Assembly (NCBI GenBank): GCA_023213395.1
Contig: CM041465.1
Span: forward strand, 182,473,741-182,537,740
Length of the DNA: 64,000 nt
From: Cycas panzhihuaensis
Lineage: Eukaryota; Cycadophyta
Reading direction: 5' to 3'
Of this stretch, positions 11,771-23,001 are shown piece after piece. Positions within the stretch are counted from its first letter, which is position 1. Every line of letters starts with the position of its first letter. The notes beneath the pieces were generated by a model. It did not search any database. It was given only the letters and a program-made list of their open reading frames with translations, and was not told where the DNA came from. The position numbers were made by a program, and so were the translations under genes.

Positions 11771-12735
11771 CTTTGATTTTTAGTCTGCTAATTCCGAAAA
11801 TTTGGTATCAAAGCTTCTAATTGTGGGTGTGTTATAATTGATCTTCCACTGTTGCTATTTTATGTGTGGGATTTTGAATTCTTGATGTACTCTTCCTTTT
11901 GATATTGTTTTCAACTTTTGTGACATCTACAATTTAATCTTTGACAGTGTTAATTGGCCTCCCTTCATATTTCTTGCTACAAGATGCTTCAAAACAAGTC
12001 TTTTTTTTTTTGGTTTGGTTTTCTAATATGGTTTTATTTTTCATGTGTTGTGAAGTTTTGTGCTTCATGGTGCTGATAGTAATACATCTCTTTTTGATGC
12101 GTTGAATATAGAGTTAATTTTTATGTGAATAGAATGATTATGTTGTGATCCTCTATGAGGACAAAACAAGGTCATATTGATTGCAATAGGACATAACATG
12201 GTCTTTGTTGTTTGAACAATACATGGTTGAAAGGGATCCAAGCTTTTGAGAAAGTAGATGCATTTGGTTGAGAGAGGTGTATGGGAAATGAGGAGTAAGA
12301 TTTTTTGGCCAACATGGGAGGATTGATTGGGAACACAAAAATAAGATTGACAAGAAGGAAGTGTACAATTGAGAATGCACTATGGTCCTTTATTCATGAT
12401 GGGGATCACTTACCAACCCAAGGTAATTAAATATGTAGGCAAGGGAGTGGAAACAAGTGGGAAGGGGTAAGGGATGATTGGGTGTTAAATTGAGTTAGTT
12501 CAATCAATATGAGAGGGAGGTTAAGACAAAAGTTGAGTCACATGATGTGCAAATTCTATCTATCTATCTATCTATATATATATATATATATATATTGGTG
12601 TTAAGAAGTTGATTAACAACCTTTCTTGTTAAGGATGCTATGGAGTGAAATTTGATCCTCCCCACTTTATTTCATAGATGAGATATTGCAAGTCACAATG
12701 TCCCAACCCTACTCCTAGTCTTAATGCCCTAGTGA
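11771..12735. other. Non-coding gap between elements B and C
   Basis: T-rich and AT-rich sequence with no ORF I can support and a microsatellite at 12555-12594. The right end has CTAG-rich short repeats (CCCTAGTGACCTAG) which are the target of element C and resume after 23881. Confidence 0.5.
12555..12594 (+). repeat. Compound microsatellite (TCTA)n(TA)n
   Basis: About four TCTA units pass directly into about eleven TA units. Likely polymorphic between individuals. Confidence 0.95.
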
Positions 12736-12740
12736 CCTAG

Positions 12741-13587
12741 TGTTGACTCAGATTTCCCACTGCACTTATTGGAAAGGTGCACTTGTCAAGGTTACATAGG
12801 CTATAGTCTAGTTAGGATACAGTCAACATGGTTATCCACATACATTCCACAGATTATTTAATGTTTCCACAGAATTATATCACAACAAGACACAAGAGTA
12901 CGTAAATTAGCACATATTCAGCATTCCATCCTTATAAACACAGAGAATACATAGTTTTCCACATAACTCTTCTTTCCATTAGGCAATAAGTTTAATTACA
13001 CAGAGGGTTGGAATGCATTCCTGTGCATTCCAGCAACATACACACTTCTGTTACATGCGTACCCAGATGGTACTCATCAATATACACTGCTCCAATTGGC
13101 TGTCATACGTACTGGCATCCACACCATTGCGTACCCTGAATATTCGGCTCTCACCCTCGAGAGTATACAATAGGATTGAATCACTCGACTCTCACCCTAA
13201 CTGAATGGTCCTTGCGTGCTTTCTTAAATGTGCCTCTTCGTACCTTTTGGCTGAAGGGTTATGATTGTCTGTCATAACCGCATTCTTCGATCAAGCGTAC
13301 CTTTCATTAGTCATTGGTTACACCTTAACCAATGCCTTAATCTCGTCTGCACGTCCAGTATGTACGCCCTCCCCTGTGCTTCCACCGGTCCTCATCGTCA
13401 TGCATACCGCTTCCTTCTATTTCCATTCTGTTGCTGGTACGTATCTGTGTTGCGTACCCATTCTAGGTACGCACCTATCATACGTACCTAGAATGCTGGT
13501 TTTTCCACTGTTTTGCCTCGTATGCATTCTCCGCACGGCCTGCACTGCATTCCTTTGGTCAATACAAGCCTGTATTCTATCTTCCTC
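12741..13587 (-). repeat. Left (3') LTR of element C, first part
   Basis: Begins TGTTGACTCAGATTTCCC, as does the right LTR at 23002, and aligns along its whole length. It is dense in GTAC and CGTAC motifs from 13059 to 13490. It stops at TCCTC where Copia D is inserted and resumes at 18764. Confidence 0.92.
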
Positions 13588-13804
13588 TATTGAAAAAACA
13601 GATTGGAACTGAACAGAGGAAAAAATGAATTGTGTTCTATTGAGATTCAATTTGCTTAAGTATACAAGACTTATGAGATGGTTACAACCACTAATGTAAC
13701 CGATCACTCAGATTCTGCCAAGTGGCATGATCTCATAAGAGCATTTAAGGGTGGGTCTAACATGACCCCCTTTTCTATCCTAGATAAAACATTATATCTC
13801 AACA
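13588..13804 (-). repeat. 3' LTR of Copia D
   Basis: Reads TATTGAAAAAACAG at its left edge, where the partner LTR has TGTTGAAAAAAGCAG, and ends ATATCTCAACA. About 175 bp are nearly identical to the other LTR, with most differences in the first 40 bp. Confidence 0.9.
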
Positions 13805-13814
13805 CCCCCTCTTA
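13805..13814 (-). other. Polypurine tract of Copia D
   Basis: The minus strand reads TTAAGAGGGGG directly next to the LTR. The same sequence is found at 46316-46325 in Copia J. Confidence 0.8.
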
Positions 13815-15425
13815 ATGTTTTATCTCTAAAAGTCCAATCTTGTCTCTCAAATATCTGAGTCTTTCTCTCCCAAGAGGTTTTGTTAGAAGATCTGCAACTT
13901 GTTCAGATGTCGGACAATATTCCAAGTCTATTTCTTTGTTCTGCACTTTTTCTCTTATAAAGTGATGATGAACTTCAATATGTTTTGTTCTTGCATGCAA
14001 AACTAGATTTTGGTCAGCTTTATGGCACTTTGGTTGTCACATTTTAGTGAAGTTGCTTCTTTCTGTTGATTCAAATCAAGTAAGAGTTGTCTTAACCGGA
14101 TGGCTTCACAGTTGTTGATGTGGTCGCTTTATATTCTCGCTCAGAGAGGAGAGAGCCACTATTGCTTGTTTCTTACTGCACCATAAGATTACTGAAGCTC
14201 CTAAGAAAAAATAAAATCCACTTATGGATTTCCTTTGTTCTTTGTTGCCTGCCCAGTATGAATCGCAATACCCTGTTATTTTGATTGGATGCCCCCTTGA
14301 ATATACTAATTTGAGATCTGTTGTTCCTTTGAGATATCTCAGAATTCTTTTTGCGGCTTGCTAGTGTCTCAGCTTTGGATTCTACATATACCTTGATATT
14401 AGTCCTACTGAGTAGGATATGTCAGGTCTGGTGGCTATCAGATAAATCAAACTTCTAATCATTTGCCTGTACAGGGTAACATCGGCATCTTTTTCCATAC
14501 TATCTACTGTTAGATCGCAATTTGTTTCCATGGGAGTGGCGCATGGATTGCAATTCTCCATCTAGAATCGAACAAGCAGATTTTTGATGTAGTTACTTTG
14601 GGACAAAGTTATGTAGTTTTGGTGTTGACCTATCTCCAGTCCCAAGTAATAATTTAGTGAACCCAAGTCTGTCATTTCAAATTTTTCTTTGAAGTTGACT
14701 TTTGATCCACTTGATTCCTTCTACATCATTTCCAAGATGAGCATATCATCCACATAAACAACAATTATTGTTATCTTGTTGTTTGTTTTCCTTATATACG
14801 CATCGAACTGAAAGTTACACCGAATGAACTTATTTTCTTCAAGAAAGTGATCTAGTTTTGCATACCAGGCACGCGGTGCTTGTTTTAGACCATACAAGGC
14901 CTTTTTCAATTTGCGTACTAGATTTTCTTTTCCACTCGCATATCCATATGGCTGTTGCATATAAACCTCTTCTTCTAGTTCACCGTTTAGGAAGGCACTC
15001 TTTACGTCCATCTGAGAGATTCCCCAACCTTGGGCGTGACTAAGGCTATTACTGTCCTTACTGTGTTCATCTTCGCTACTGGATAAAAGGTCTCATCAAA
15101 ATCTACACCTGCAGTTTGAGTGTATCCTTTTGCAACTAACCTTGCCTTGTGTTTTTCAATTTTGCCATCAACTCCTTTCTTTGTTTTGTAAACCCATTTG
15201 CAGTTTATAGTGGATTTATTAGCAGGTAGTTCTACTAATTCCCATGTTTAGTTTTTCTTGATTGAATTTATTTCATTGTCCATTGCTTCTCTCCATTCTG
15301 GATGATCTTTTGCTTTGTCAAAATTCTGTGGTTCAACCTTGCTTAGAAGAGCTTTTGACCTTTGCCCACGAGTTTTTTGTTCTAATATATTTCCTTCTTC
15401 AACAGTTTTGATATACCATTTCGGC
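13812..15425 (-). pseudogene. RT and RNase H region of Copia D
   Basis: Minus-strand pieces in several frames make up the second half of a Copia polyprotein. RT pieces include KWVYKTKKGVDGKIEKHKAR, then MDVKSAFLNGELEEEVYMQQ, LKKALYGLKQAPRAWYAKL and IIVVYVDDMLIL, with the YVDD active site intact near 14750. The RNase H tail reads [16 protein letters not shown] and VADLLTKPLGRERL, ending at 13812. Stops and frameshifts separate the blocks. RT and RNase H would copy the element RNA into DNA in the particle. Confidence 0.88.
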
Positions 15426-17127
15426 AACTTTTTTTGTTTCTGTAGATCTCCTTTTTCGATGATGTCTCACGACGATTGATGATGATGGTCCTTCTTTTTC
15501 GATGGTGTCTCCCTGACCTGTTGTTGACGATGAATCAGCTTGTCCTTCTTCTAAATCATTTCCTTCTCCACTTTCTTGATTTTCCAAGTAATTCTGATGA
15601 CTTTCTTCCTCATCTTCTTGCATTATTACGTATGCAGCGGTTCCAGTTCCTTTTCATTTTGTATTACTTTGATTTGTGAAGATTCATCTGAGCTATCTTC
15701 ATTAAAGACGACATCTCTACTCACATAGATTCTATTTGTTCTTGGATCTATGCACTTATATGCCTTTGAATTTTTACTATATCCTATTAAGACACATTCT
15801 ATGCTTTTTGCATCTAATTTGGACCTCCTTTTATCAGGAATATGCACAAATGCTTGACTGCCAAAAACTTTGAGAAAACTTACATCAGGTTTCTGTACTG
15901 TCCAAGCTTCTTCTGGAGTGACGTTCTTGTTACGTTGGACTTCTGTTTATCAAGTAGCATGTTGTCTTGCCTTACTAGATGTCTTTGATATTTTGTTCCA
16001 TACATCATGCTTGAGCCATTTCCATCAAAGTTCTATTCTTTCTTTCATTACTCCATTTGACTGAGGAGTATAGGGAGTTGTAACTTGTCTACGAATTCCT
16101 CTGTATTTGCAGTAATTTAGAAATTCCTTCAACATATATTCTCCTCCTCCATCTGACCTGATGCACTTGATTTTCATTCCTGATTCTAGCTCAACTTCTG
16201 CCTTAAATTCTTTAAATGTTTCAAAGACTTTGGACTTATTATGTAAAAAATATACCCAAACTTTCTGGGTGAAGTCATCAATGAAAGTTAAGAAATATCT
16301 GCATCCATTTATTGACAGAGGTGAAATTGGACCACAAATATCTGTGTACCAGATCTAATTTAGAGTGAGATTTCCAAGTGCTTTCTTTAAAAGGGAACCT
16401 ATGCTGTTTTCTGAGTTGACAACCTTTACAAACAAATGTATCTGAAGAGATATTTGGCAAACCATTTACCATTTCTGACTTTTCCATTTGTTTAAGTGTG
16501 TCAATTGGGAGATGTCCATACCTTAAATGCCATACTTTATTATCAAATTTAAGAGCAGTACAGGCATTTTCTTCCAAATAAGGAAGTATGAGATTTGTGA
16601 AGTTTGTAAAGATCATTGCATCTGACCCCTTTTCCAACAGTTTTCCCATCCTTTTTCATATCTAAGATGTGGCAATTCCCTTCTTCATCGAAAATGGTCC
16701 TCAGTCCCTTTTTGCTCAATTGGGAGACTGAAAGGAGATTCATCTTCGTGTCCGTACAAAAGAACATTTCCGATTTTTCTTTCATTTCCATTCAGGTTTA
16801 CTGAAATAGTTCCAATCCCCTTAATGTTAAGGGAGTACTTGTCACCTAGCTCCACTGACTTATCCATATTGTACGGACTCATGGTTTGAAACCGCCTTCC
16901 CGACTTGTCATGTGTTTAGAGGCTCTGAATCTATGTACCAAATGTCTTTGTCCTTCATTCCGTAGCCAATCTTTGTGATGAAGGCGCCTCCTCCTCTTCT
17001 TCTTCTTCATCTTTTCTTTCTTGTCAGATCCGCCGATAGGTCTTTTTCCTTTGTAAATTTCGTCTTTGTGGACATTGATAAGGATAGTGTCCACTCTCAG
17101 ATAGCGGCATATGTCAAGATTACGCAA
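15426..17127 (-). pseudogene. Protease and integrase region of Copia D
   Basis: The order on the minus strand is protease, pre-integrase zinc module, integrase core, then an acidic linker. The protease site reads RFRASKHMTSRE where the intact relative J has DSGASKHMTSRE, so the catalytic Asp is displaced by a frameshift. The zinc module keeps H-H-C-C (LRYGHLPIDTL, then FVCKGCQLRKQH). Integrase is frameshifted after LVHRYLW near 16340. The post-integrase motif IPDKRRSKLDAKSIECVLIG is intact near 15800. The linker is rich in Glu and Ser. Confidence 0.85.
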
Positions 17128-17909
17128 TTCTTGGCGAAGTGTCCGGTTAAATCACGCTTGTAGCATATTCTATTTTCATCTTTGCGTCCTCGTCCTCTGG
17201 AGTTTGACCAGCGTCCTCGACCTTTGGAATCTGACATCCTGCTTGGTGCACGAAATTGTTGTCTTCCTCTTTGCCCGAGATTCAATCTGGATGCAAATGC
17301 ATCTTCTAACTCTGTCGTATTTTCGTATCTTTTGTTTCTCTGCTCCTGTCTTAATAGCAGACCTGCCAGTTCATCAAGAGTTAATTTATCTAACCTATCA
17401 CTGTCAGTGATAGTGTTAACAATGGTATCAAAAGATTTTGGCAGCCTTGCTGTTACAATTTCTACAAGATCTTGTTCAGATATTATGCCTCCAGCGCTGA
17501 GAAGATTATTTCTCACAGTGATGATTTTATGCATAAATTCTTCCACTTCTTCGTTTTCTTTCATATGGAGTTTGTACAACTCTTCTTTGAGTGCGATTAT
17601 CCTCGCCTTATTCTTTTGACCATATAGGTTTTTCAGACATTTCCAGATTTCAGAAGCCTGGTTCAGTTTCTTAACATAAATAAGGACAGAATCTGAAATA
17701 GACATTTTTAGAATGAGACTACCCATGTTATTCCTTTCAATCCAGCCCCTCAATTTATCATTACGAGTAGGAGGACGTGTTTCTGTTCCTTCAGCAATTT
17801 CCCAGGCGTCTTTCATCCTCAGAATGGTTTCCATTTTGATTTTCCACACATGGTAATTTGAACCAGTCAATTTTTCAGGTTCAGGCAGAGTAATGAGAGA
17901 GGAAGACAT
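17097..17909 (-). pseudogene. Gag of Copia D
   Basis: A 270-codon ORF from Met at 17909 begins MSSSLITLPEPEKLTGSNYH, the usual Copia Gag start (K-L-x-G-x-N-Y-x-x-W). The middle is the UBN2/gag-pre domain (IWKCLKNLYGQKNKARI, LYKLHMKENEEVEEFMHKI). The zinc knuckle near residues 249-262 reads CYKRDLTGHFAKNC: the second Cys is Arg. Copia J shares that Arg, so the loss is probably ancestral to the family. A second knuckle, intact in J, is scrambled here. Gag frames the particle and packages RNA. The ORF runs out of the knuckle region by frameshift. Confidence 0.87.
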
Positions 17910-18531
17910 GATTTTTCAGTTAAAAGAACTGATTTAGGGGCCACCTGCAGATGGATTTCCGTACAAAACCCTAGGTGTACGGCCTAAAGTGAAATGTACC
18001 TCAAAATGTAGGTTTTCAAGTCGCCTACGTGGATCTGAAGTCGGTTTTTCGAAACGGCTTTTCAAACAGGAGAAAACGGCTCCAGAAGAAAAAACGACGG
18101 CTAGGGCAGAAAATCGAATTTTAGAGAAAAACGCTGGAAAATCTCAAAATAAATCTTCGATTTTGGATGCAAATGAAATGTATTTATAGTATGAAGAATT
18201 TTGGACCAGAAATACCCGGATTTTTGAGAAAATCGATGAGATTTTTGCTCTGGTTTCTCCAAAAACGCGCGGACTGGTTAGGGCTTGATTCGGGCTTGAA
18301 AACGGCCCCAGATTGCTTCGCTCCAGAAGAGAGATGTGATCGGCGTGCTTCGATCTACTTCCCCACAAAATTTCGTCACGATCCGACACTGTTGAAAAAA
18401 GACGTCCGTACAGGTCCGTACAATTCCATACAACAGAGCAATAATGACGTTGATTAACGTAACTCTCTTCAACACTTGATAGAATTGACAAACAAAAGAA
18501 TCCTTTCAAGAGATATCAGTTTGGGCAGCCT
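17910..18531 (-). other. Leader of Copia D
   Basis: Untranslated stretch between primer site and gag with no supportable ORF. It is similar to the leader of Copia J (50419-51052). Confidence 0.6.
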
Positions 18532-18543
18532 GCTCTGATACCA
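18532..18543 (-). other. Primer-binding site of Copia D (tRNA-iMet type)
   Basis: GCTCTGATACCA on the + strand, i.e. TGGTATCAGAGC on the element strand, directly adjoining the 5' LTR. Confidence 0.93.
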
Positions 18544-18758
18544 TGTTGAAAAAAGCAGTTGGGCGAGCAGAGGAAAGAATGAATTGTGTTCTATTGAGAT
18601 TCAATTTGCTTAAGTATACAAGACTTATGAGATGGTTACAACCACTAATGTAACCGATCACTCAGATTCTGCCAAGTGGCATGATCTCATAAGAGCATTT
18701 AAGGGTGGGTCTAATATGACCCCCTTTTCTATCCTAGATAAAACATTATATCTCAACA
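18544..18758 (-). repeat. 5' LTR of Copia D
   Basis: TGTTGAAAAAAGCAG...ATATCTCAACA, a 215-bp TG...CA LTR. The motif TTGTATACTTAAG on the minus strand could be part of the promoter. Confidence 0.92.
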
Positions 18759-18763
18759 TCCTC

Positions 18764-18793
18764 AAGGTCTATGTGTCACAATATGTCCCAACA
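18764..18793 (-). repeat. Left LTR of element C, second part
   Basis: Thirty bases (AAGGTCTATGTGTC...GTCCCAACA) complete the LTR of C after Copia D. The right LTR has the same ending at 23851-23880 with one or two changes. Confidence 0.9.
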
Positions 18794-19233
18794 TCTATCT
18801 CGGGTCAACATGATTGGGTTGAGCATCCTTGCTCAACAAAAAATTCAAAATTTGGGGTATTCCTCCCCTCTACATTCTAAGGCTGCTCCTGTTGCCTCTG
18901 CTTCGCTGCTTGGTCACCATTCTTGGTTAATAAATCCTCATCTATTGGCGCTTTTTTTTTTTTTTTTTTCTTATGTCTTATGCCTTTGTCTTGTTTTGTT
19001 CAACTTTCCCTTGATTTTCCGTATGATGATATATCTTTCCTCCATGCTTTACCATATTGCTTATTTGTATGATATGAGTTACGGTTGTTTTTTTGTTTTT
19101 TTTAATTTTTTTGTATTTTATATTACATACCAAACTGAATCACGTTCCGGTATCAAGGCAATTCGATTTTGCCTCAATTTCATGCAACACGTTATAGTAC
19201 AACCAACTGATTCGACTGGTAAGTTGCTCCACC

Positions 19234-19473
19234 CTAGTTGATATAGGGTTTCAGTTTACTACCCTTGATCATTTCAGGTAGTAGTTGGCCTGATAGTTTC
19301 TTCAGCTGGATAGTGCCATTCCGGTACACCTTCTCAATCATATATGGGCCTTTCCAATGCATATTCAATTCTCCTTGGGTTGTTTGGGATTTGTTGTCGA
19401 ATCGCCATACTCGATCACCCTTCTTGAAATATGATGTCTTGTCGTGGCGGCCGTGCCTTGTCCTTTTTCGCAT
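19234..19473 (-). pseudogene. Integrase C-terminal module of element C
   Basis: The minus strand encodes KKGDRVWRFDN, then LNMHWKGPYMIEKVYRNGTI and IKGSKLKPYIN. The WKGPY-I pattern is the GPY/F module at the end of Ty3/gypsy integrases, in the form used by Tat-like elements without a chromodomain. No catalytic core precedes it: the spacer of the protease region ends immediately upstream at 19508. This marks the 3' edge of a large internal deletion. Confidence 0.8.
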
Positions 19474-19507
19474 TTTCCTTGGTGTGGTATGCTTTGTCAG
19501 TTTCTTC

Positions 19508-20896
19508 TTATGATTCCTTAATTGATCTTCTTCCTAACCAATGCTCTCTACAATGTCTCAAATGGGAAATTCCATATAGTGGTTTTCCATAAAAGGGCTT
19601 CACATAATCTCTAACGTATTCTCCATGATTTTTATCTTTTGGAGTGGCAATTTTGTTTCTTAGACCAGAATCTCTAGGGATACTCTCAGCAAGTTCCTTT
19701 TCTTCTTCCTCAAATTTGGTGCTGATGGTTGAAAAGGATCTTTTGTTGGGTAGGTGTACCTCTAAAGAAGATGAGGAAGGTTCGTTACTTCCTTCCTCGG
19801 GCTGGGATGGGGGTGGGGAAGGGCAGTCTACCTCAAGACCCACACTGGAGGTAGAGGGAAGGTTAGGGTTAGAGGGGGTTGGGGTATTGGGAGGTGAATT
19901 AGGGTAAGGGTTTGGGTTAAAAGGGGGATTTGGGTTTGGGTCTAGGTTTTTAATGTTATTATTAACACTCGTATAATCAACAGATTTAGATTTAATATCA
20001 ACATTCTTCGTTACATTCCGAGAGAGTAGGTTACACCTATAGGATGAGGGGTTGACTTCATATGCGTCTTGTAGCCAATAATCCATGAATCTCGTCCCAT
20101 TTTCATCGTCTGAAGAGTTGTATATTTCTCCAAAATAAGTTGGTTCTTCTTCTTGGTAATTGATCGATTTCGTGGGCTCCTCAGCAGTATGGTAGAGGTT
20201 TTCTTCATCGAGGGAAGATGCCATTGTTTCACTTACGACAGTCGTACTTGATCCCTCGTCTGGTATCATTTCAATGGAATTTCTTCCCAGCATCGGTAAT
20301 ACTACTTTGTTCCCATTATCTGACAAGGTGAAAGTCACATTCTTCCAATTTTGGAGGCATTGGGTCTTGTATAGCCAAGGTCTCCCCAATAATGCTGGAT
20401 AGGGTATTGTCCCCTTTTTTGTTTTTATGATCGTAAAGTCAATCTTTATGATAATTCCTGCCACATCCACCTTGATGTCGGCTAATCTTCCCATAGGTCG
20501 CACTAATAATTCGTTAGCCAATTTTAACGAATATGTTGCTACCTCCAACTTTGGGCTTCATAGTTTTCGCCATGTTGAAGCAGGTAGTACGTTGACAACT
20601 GTGCCTCTGCCCACAGTTACTTTTGGGAATGTTTCTCCCAGCACCATCATTGTAACCATAGGATCCATCTCAAATGATGGCATTACTTTCTTTAAACTTT
20701 TTGTAATTCCGCGTTGTAATATTCCTCCTTTAATCCAATCAATGACTTGGCATAGGGGGATAGTTAATTGTAGTTGCTTGACCAAATTCTCCATCAACAA
20801 TAGCATTCTCGGAATATCCTCCGCTGGTAATCGCTTAAATAGTTCTTCCATTTGTACCATTTGAGGCTGTATCTTTGGCTCTTCTGGTATGTTCAT
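19508..20896 (-). pseudogene. Aspartic-protease-like region and Pro/Asn spacer of element C
   Basis: Two consecutive minus-strand ORFs (20896-20558 and 20548-19508) form one region. The first ends KVTVGRGTVVNVLPASTWRK, the position of the protease active site; the Asp-(Ser/Thr/Gly)-Gly triad expected there is not visible, so the enzyme looks dead. The second carries GTIPYPALLGRPWLYKTQ, the typical second half of Tat-type proteases, then an acidic stretch and a Pro/Asn repeat spacer (NPNPPFNPNPYPNSPPNTP). It ends IPRDSGLRNKI and GEYVRDYVKPFYGKPLYG, with no RT after it. Confidence 0.7.
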
Positions 20897-21039
20897 TTTT
20901 TCTTCGCTTGTTTTTTAAAATGCATACACATATTTGGTTTCTGGTTTCCCATTGGTAATGTATTTTCCTCTTGAGCTAAGCCATCCAACACTTGTTTTGC
21001 TTGCTTAAACCGATTTATTTACATTTGTGGATCTAGGTA

Positions 21040-22643
21040 TTCTCCATCTTTGTTTCTCCTTCATTTATTTTGGAGTTTTACATTTTACTTTCCGCATAAT
21101 CGTCATTAGGTTAGTGGCTTTGGCCTTTCCTTTACAATCCTCTGTCTTATGCTCACTTGGGCATAATTCGCATACGAATGGCTTCCTGTCGTATTCTTGT
21201 TTAGTTGGGCATTCGGACTTCCAAAGGCCCAAATTGTAAACAAATAAGGCGTCTTCCCATGGGTTGTTTCTTTCTCGAGGGCTCCTGTGTACCCCTCGTT
21301 GTGTAAATATTCCGAGGTGGGTTGCCTCCCCTTCCCCTACCTCGTCCTCTGTAGGCTTTCCCTCTGGGATTGTAGAAACAATCTTTAGTCATATGCGTAT
21401 CAACATCGCATATGTGGCACCATTTGTCCCTTTGGTGCAACGCGCTATTTTTTGGATTAAGTTCACATTCTTTGGTCGTATGTGAATTCTCTTCACAGAT
21501 ATGGCACCATTTTGTTACTCTGCCTGCATAGTCTTTTTTCTTTGTCGTTTCTTCTTCTCTGCTGTTTCTTATTTTTAACCTTGCCACTTCCTTTCTTAGG
21601 GCTTCCAGTTCCGATTCCTTTTCTGCTACTCCCACCTGGCAGAAGGGTCGATTATACTGGTTTTGATTGAGTTCCCTAATTTCCTCTTGCAATCTTAATA
21701 GTAGGGAGTCATGTCCTCCTGCCTGTGCATCCATCTCCATTTCAAAGTCCAATGCTAAATCTTGGGCATTTTTAAATGATTTCAATGGATGGGCATGCAT
21801 CATGGCTCTCAGGTTTTCATTCAATCCTCTAACAAAATAGTTCTTCATATTGTGGTTAGTTACCGTTTCATTAATCATACTGGCCGCAATGATTTTCATT
21901 CTGCTGATATAAGTTAACATCGATTCTCCCGGCCTTTGTTTGATCTCCCTTAGGGCAATTTCCACTGCTTCATTGCTTCTGAATTTCTGGAATTTTTTTT
22001 CGAAGGATTTCTTGATTTTTGCCCATGAGTCATTCTTGTTTATTTCTTTGTACCATGCCAACGGTACTCCTCTCAGTGTACAGGCAAATCTGGCTTTTAT
22101 CTCATCCTCGTCTATAATCTTTTTCATGTCAATCAGATTCTGAAAGAGGTATACGTGTTCTGCTGCATCCGAAGTGTCGTTGAAAATCAACTTTCCAAAG
22201 TCTCTGCAATCATCCATCTTGGGAGATTGTAACAGTGTCCCACCTGATGGTGATTCTCCCCTTTTCTCCTCCTTTGGGGATGTACTTGGAGTGCCTATTG
22301 CAATATTATCCTTCCCAAATAACGGATTCTTAAATGGGGTTTTAATATGTATAGGTTGTACTACACTTGGTACTTGTATTGTTAATGGTGTCACTGTTAT
22401 ATATGATTGATCAGATCCCTTTTCTGATGAATCCTCAAAAAGTTGTCTTGTAAGCTTATTTTCCCAATATGCCGAGGGACCTTCCTTCGCCTTCTTTTCG
22501 CTGTCACTTAGGTCCTTCGGACTGTCCTCCACAGGTATACTTCCCTCTGTTAAAGTTTGTTTATGTTCCTTATTCACCTTTGATTTTTCCTCATATTCTA
22601 GGCTAAACAAGTCATCTTTGATTGGGGCTGGTATTAATACCAT
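21040..22643 (-). pseudogene. Gag of element C with tandem zinc knuckles
   Basis: A 480-codon ORF from Met at 22643 to 21201 is the best-preserved gene of C. A long acidic N-terminus (about 160 residues) precedes the retrotransposon Gag core: RGVPLAWYKEINKNDSWAKI, then IKQRPGESMLTYISRMK and NYFVRGLNENLR. Two canonical CCHC knuckles follow, CHICEENSHTTKEC (380-393) and CHICDVDTHMTKDC (409-422), then an RGRGRGRGG arm. After the stop, in another frame, a third knuckle-like CELCPSEHKTEDC is read near 21150, so Gag once continued further. Gag would bind RNA and form the particle. The intact core could still act with helper proteins, but this is inference. Confidence 0.85.
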
Positions 22644-22987
22644 ACGTTCGCCATTAGTTCCCTCTTATTGTTCTTGAGGTGTCTGGGCTCCACTTGCCTC
22701 AGATTCTTCAACGGACTGTCCCTTAGTCTCGTTGTTCTACGAACTTAATCTCCTTGCCCTTCTCAGTTTTGATTCCTTCAACCATCGTAATGCCCTTTGT
22801 CTGCTTGTTTCCTTTTCTTTGATTGAAGTATCCTTTTGTGGCTCTTCCGCCTTTGAAGGCCTCTTAGGTGGCCTTGGAAGGTCCCCTGGCTGCCAGAGGC
22901 TTAGTTACAACCTGCCATCACGACGACAACCTTTTACACATTCCTCTTCTTGAGACTCCTGGGCCCTGTCCCTCCTCAATGGACATT

Positions 22988-23000
22988 GGCAACGGAACCA
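22988..23000 (-). other. Primer-binding site of element C (altered tRNA-Asp type)
   Basis: The element strand reads TTGGTTCCGTTGCC one base after the 5' LTR. Plant Tat and Athila elements commonly use TGGCGCCGTTGCC, matching tRNA-Asp; two bases differ here (CG to TT). The assignment rests on that resemblance. Confidence 0.65.
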
Positions 23001-23001
23001 A

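Larger units (their letters stand above)
13583..18763 (-). mobile_element. Copia element D, inserted in the LTR of C
   Basis: LTRs 13588-13804 and 18544-18758 enclose a minus-strand Copia with gag, protease, integrase, RT and RNase H in Copia order. Flanks are TCCTC on both sides (13583-13587 and 18759-18763), a perfect target duplication, and the LTR of C reads continuously once D is removed. It is of the same family as Copia J: the LTR ends, polypurine region and protein tails are closely alike. The coding region has many stops and frameshifts. Confidence 0.95.

Noticed and set aside
17182-17619. A 145-codon + strand ORF over Copia D.
   Set aside because: It is antisense to the Gag of D, which has clear family motifs. 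Other long + strand ORFs over minus-strand elements were rejected for the same reason.
19860-19945. TTAGGG-like and GGGTTTGGG repeats suggested interstitial telomere sequence.
   Set aside because: The minus strand encodes an in-frame Pro/Asn-rich spacer (NPNPPFNPNPYP) of element C; CCN-AAY codons read in reverse give the telomere-like pattern.
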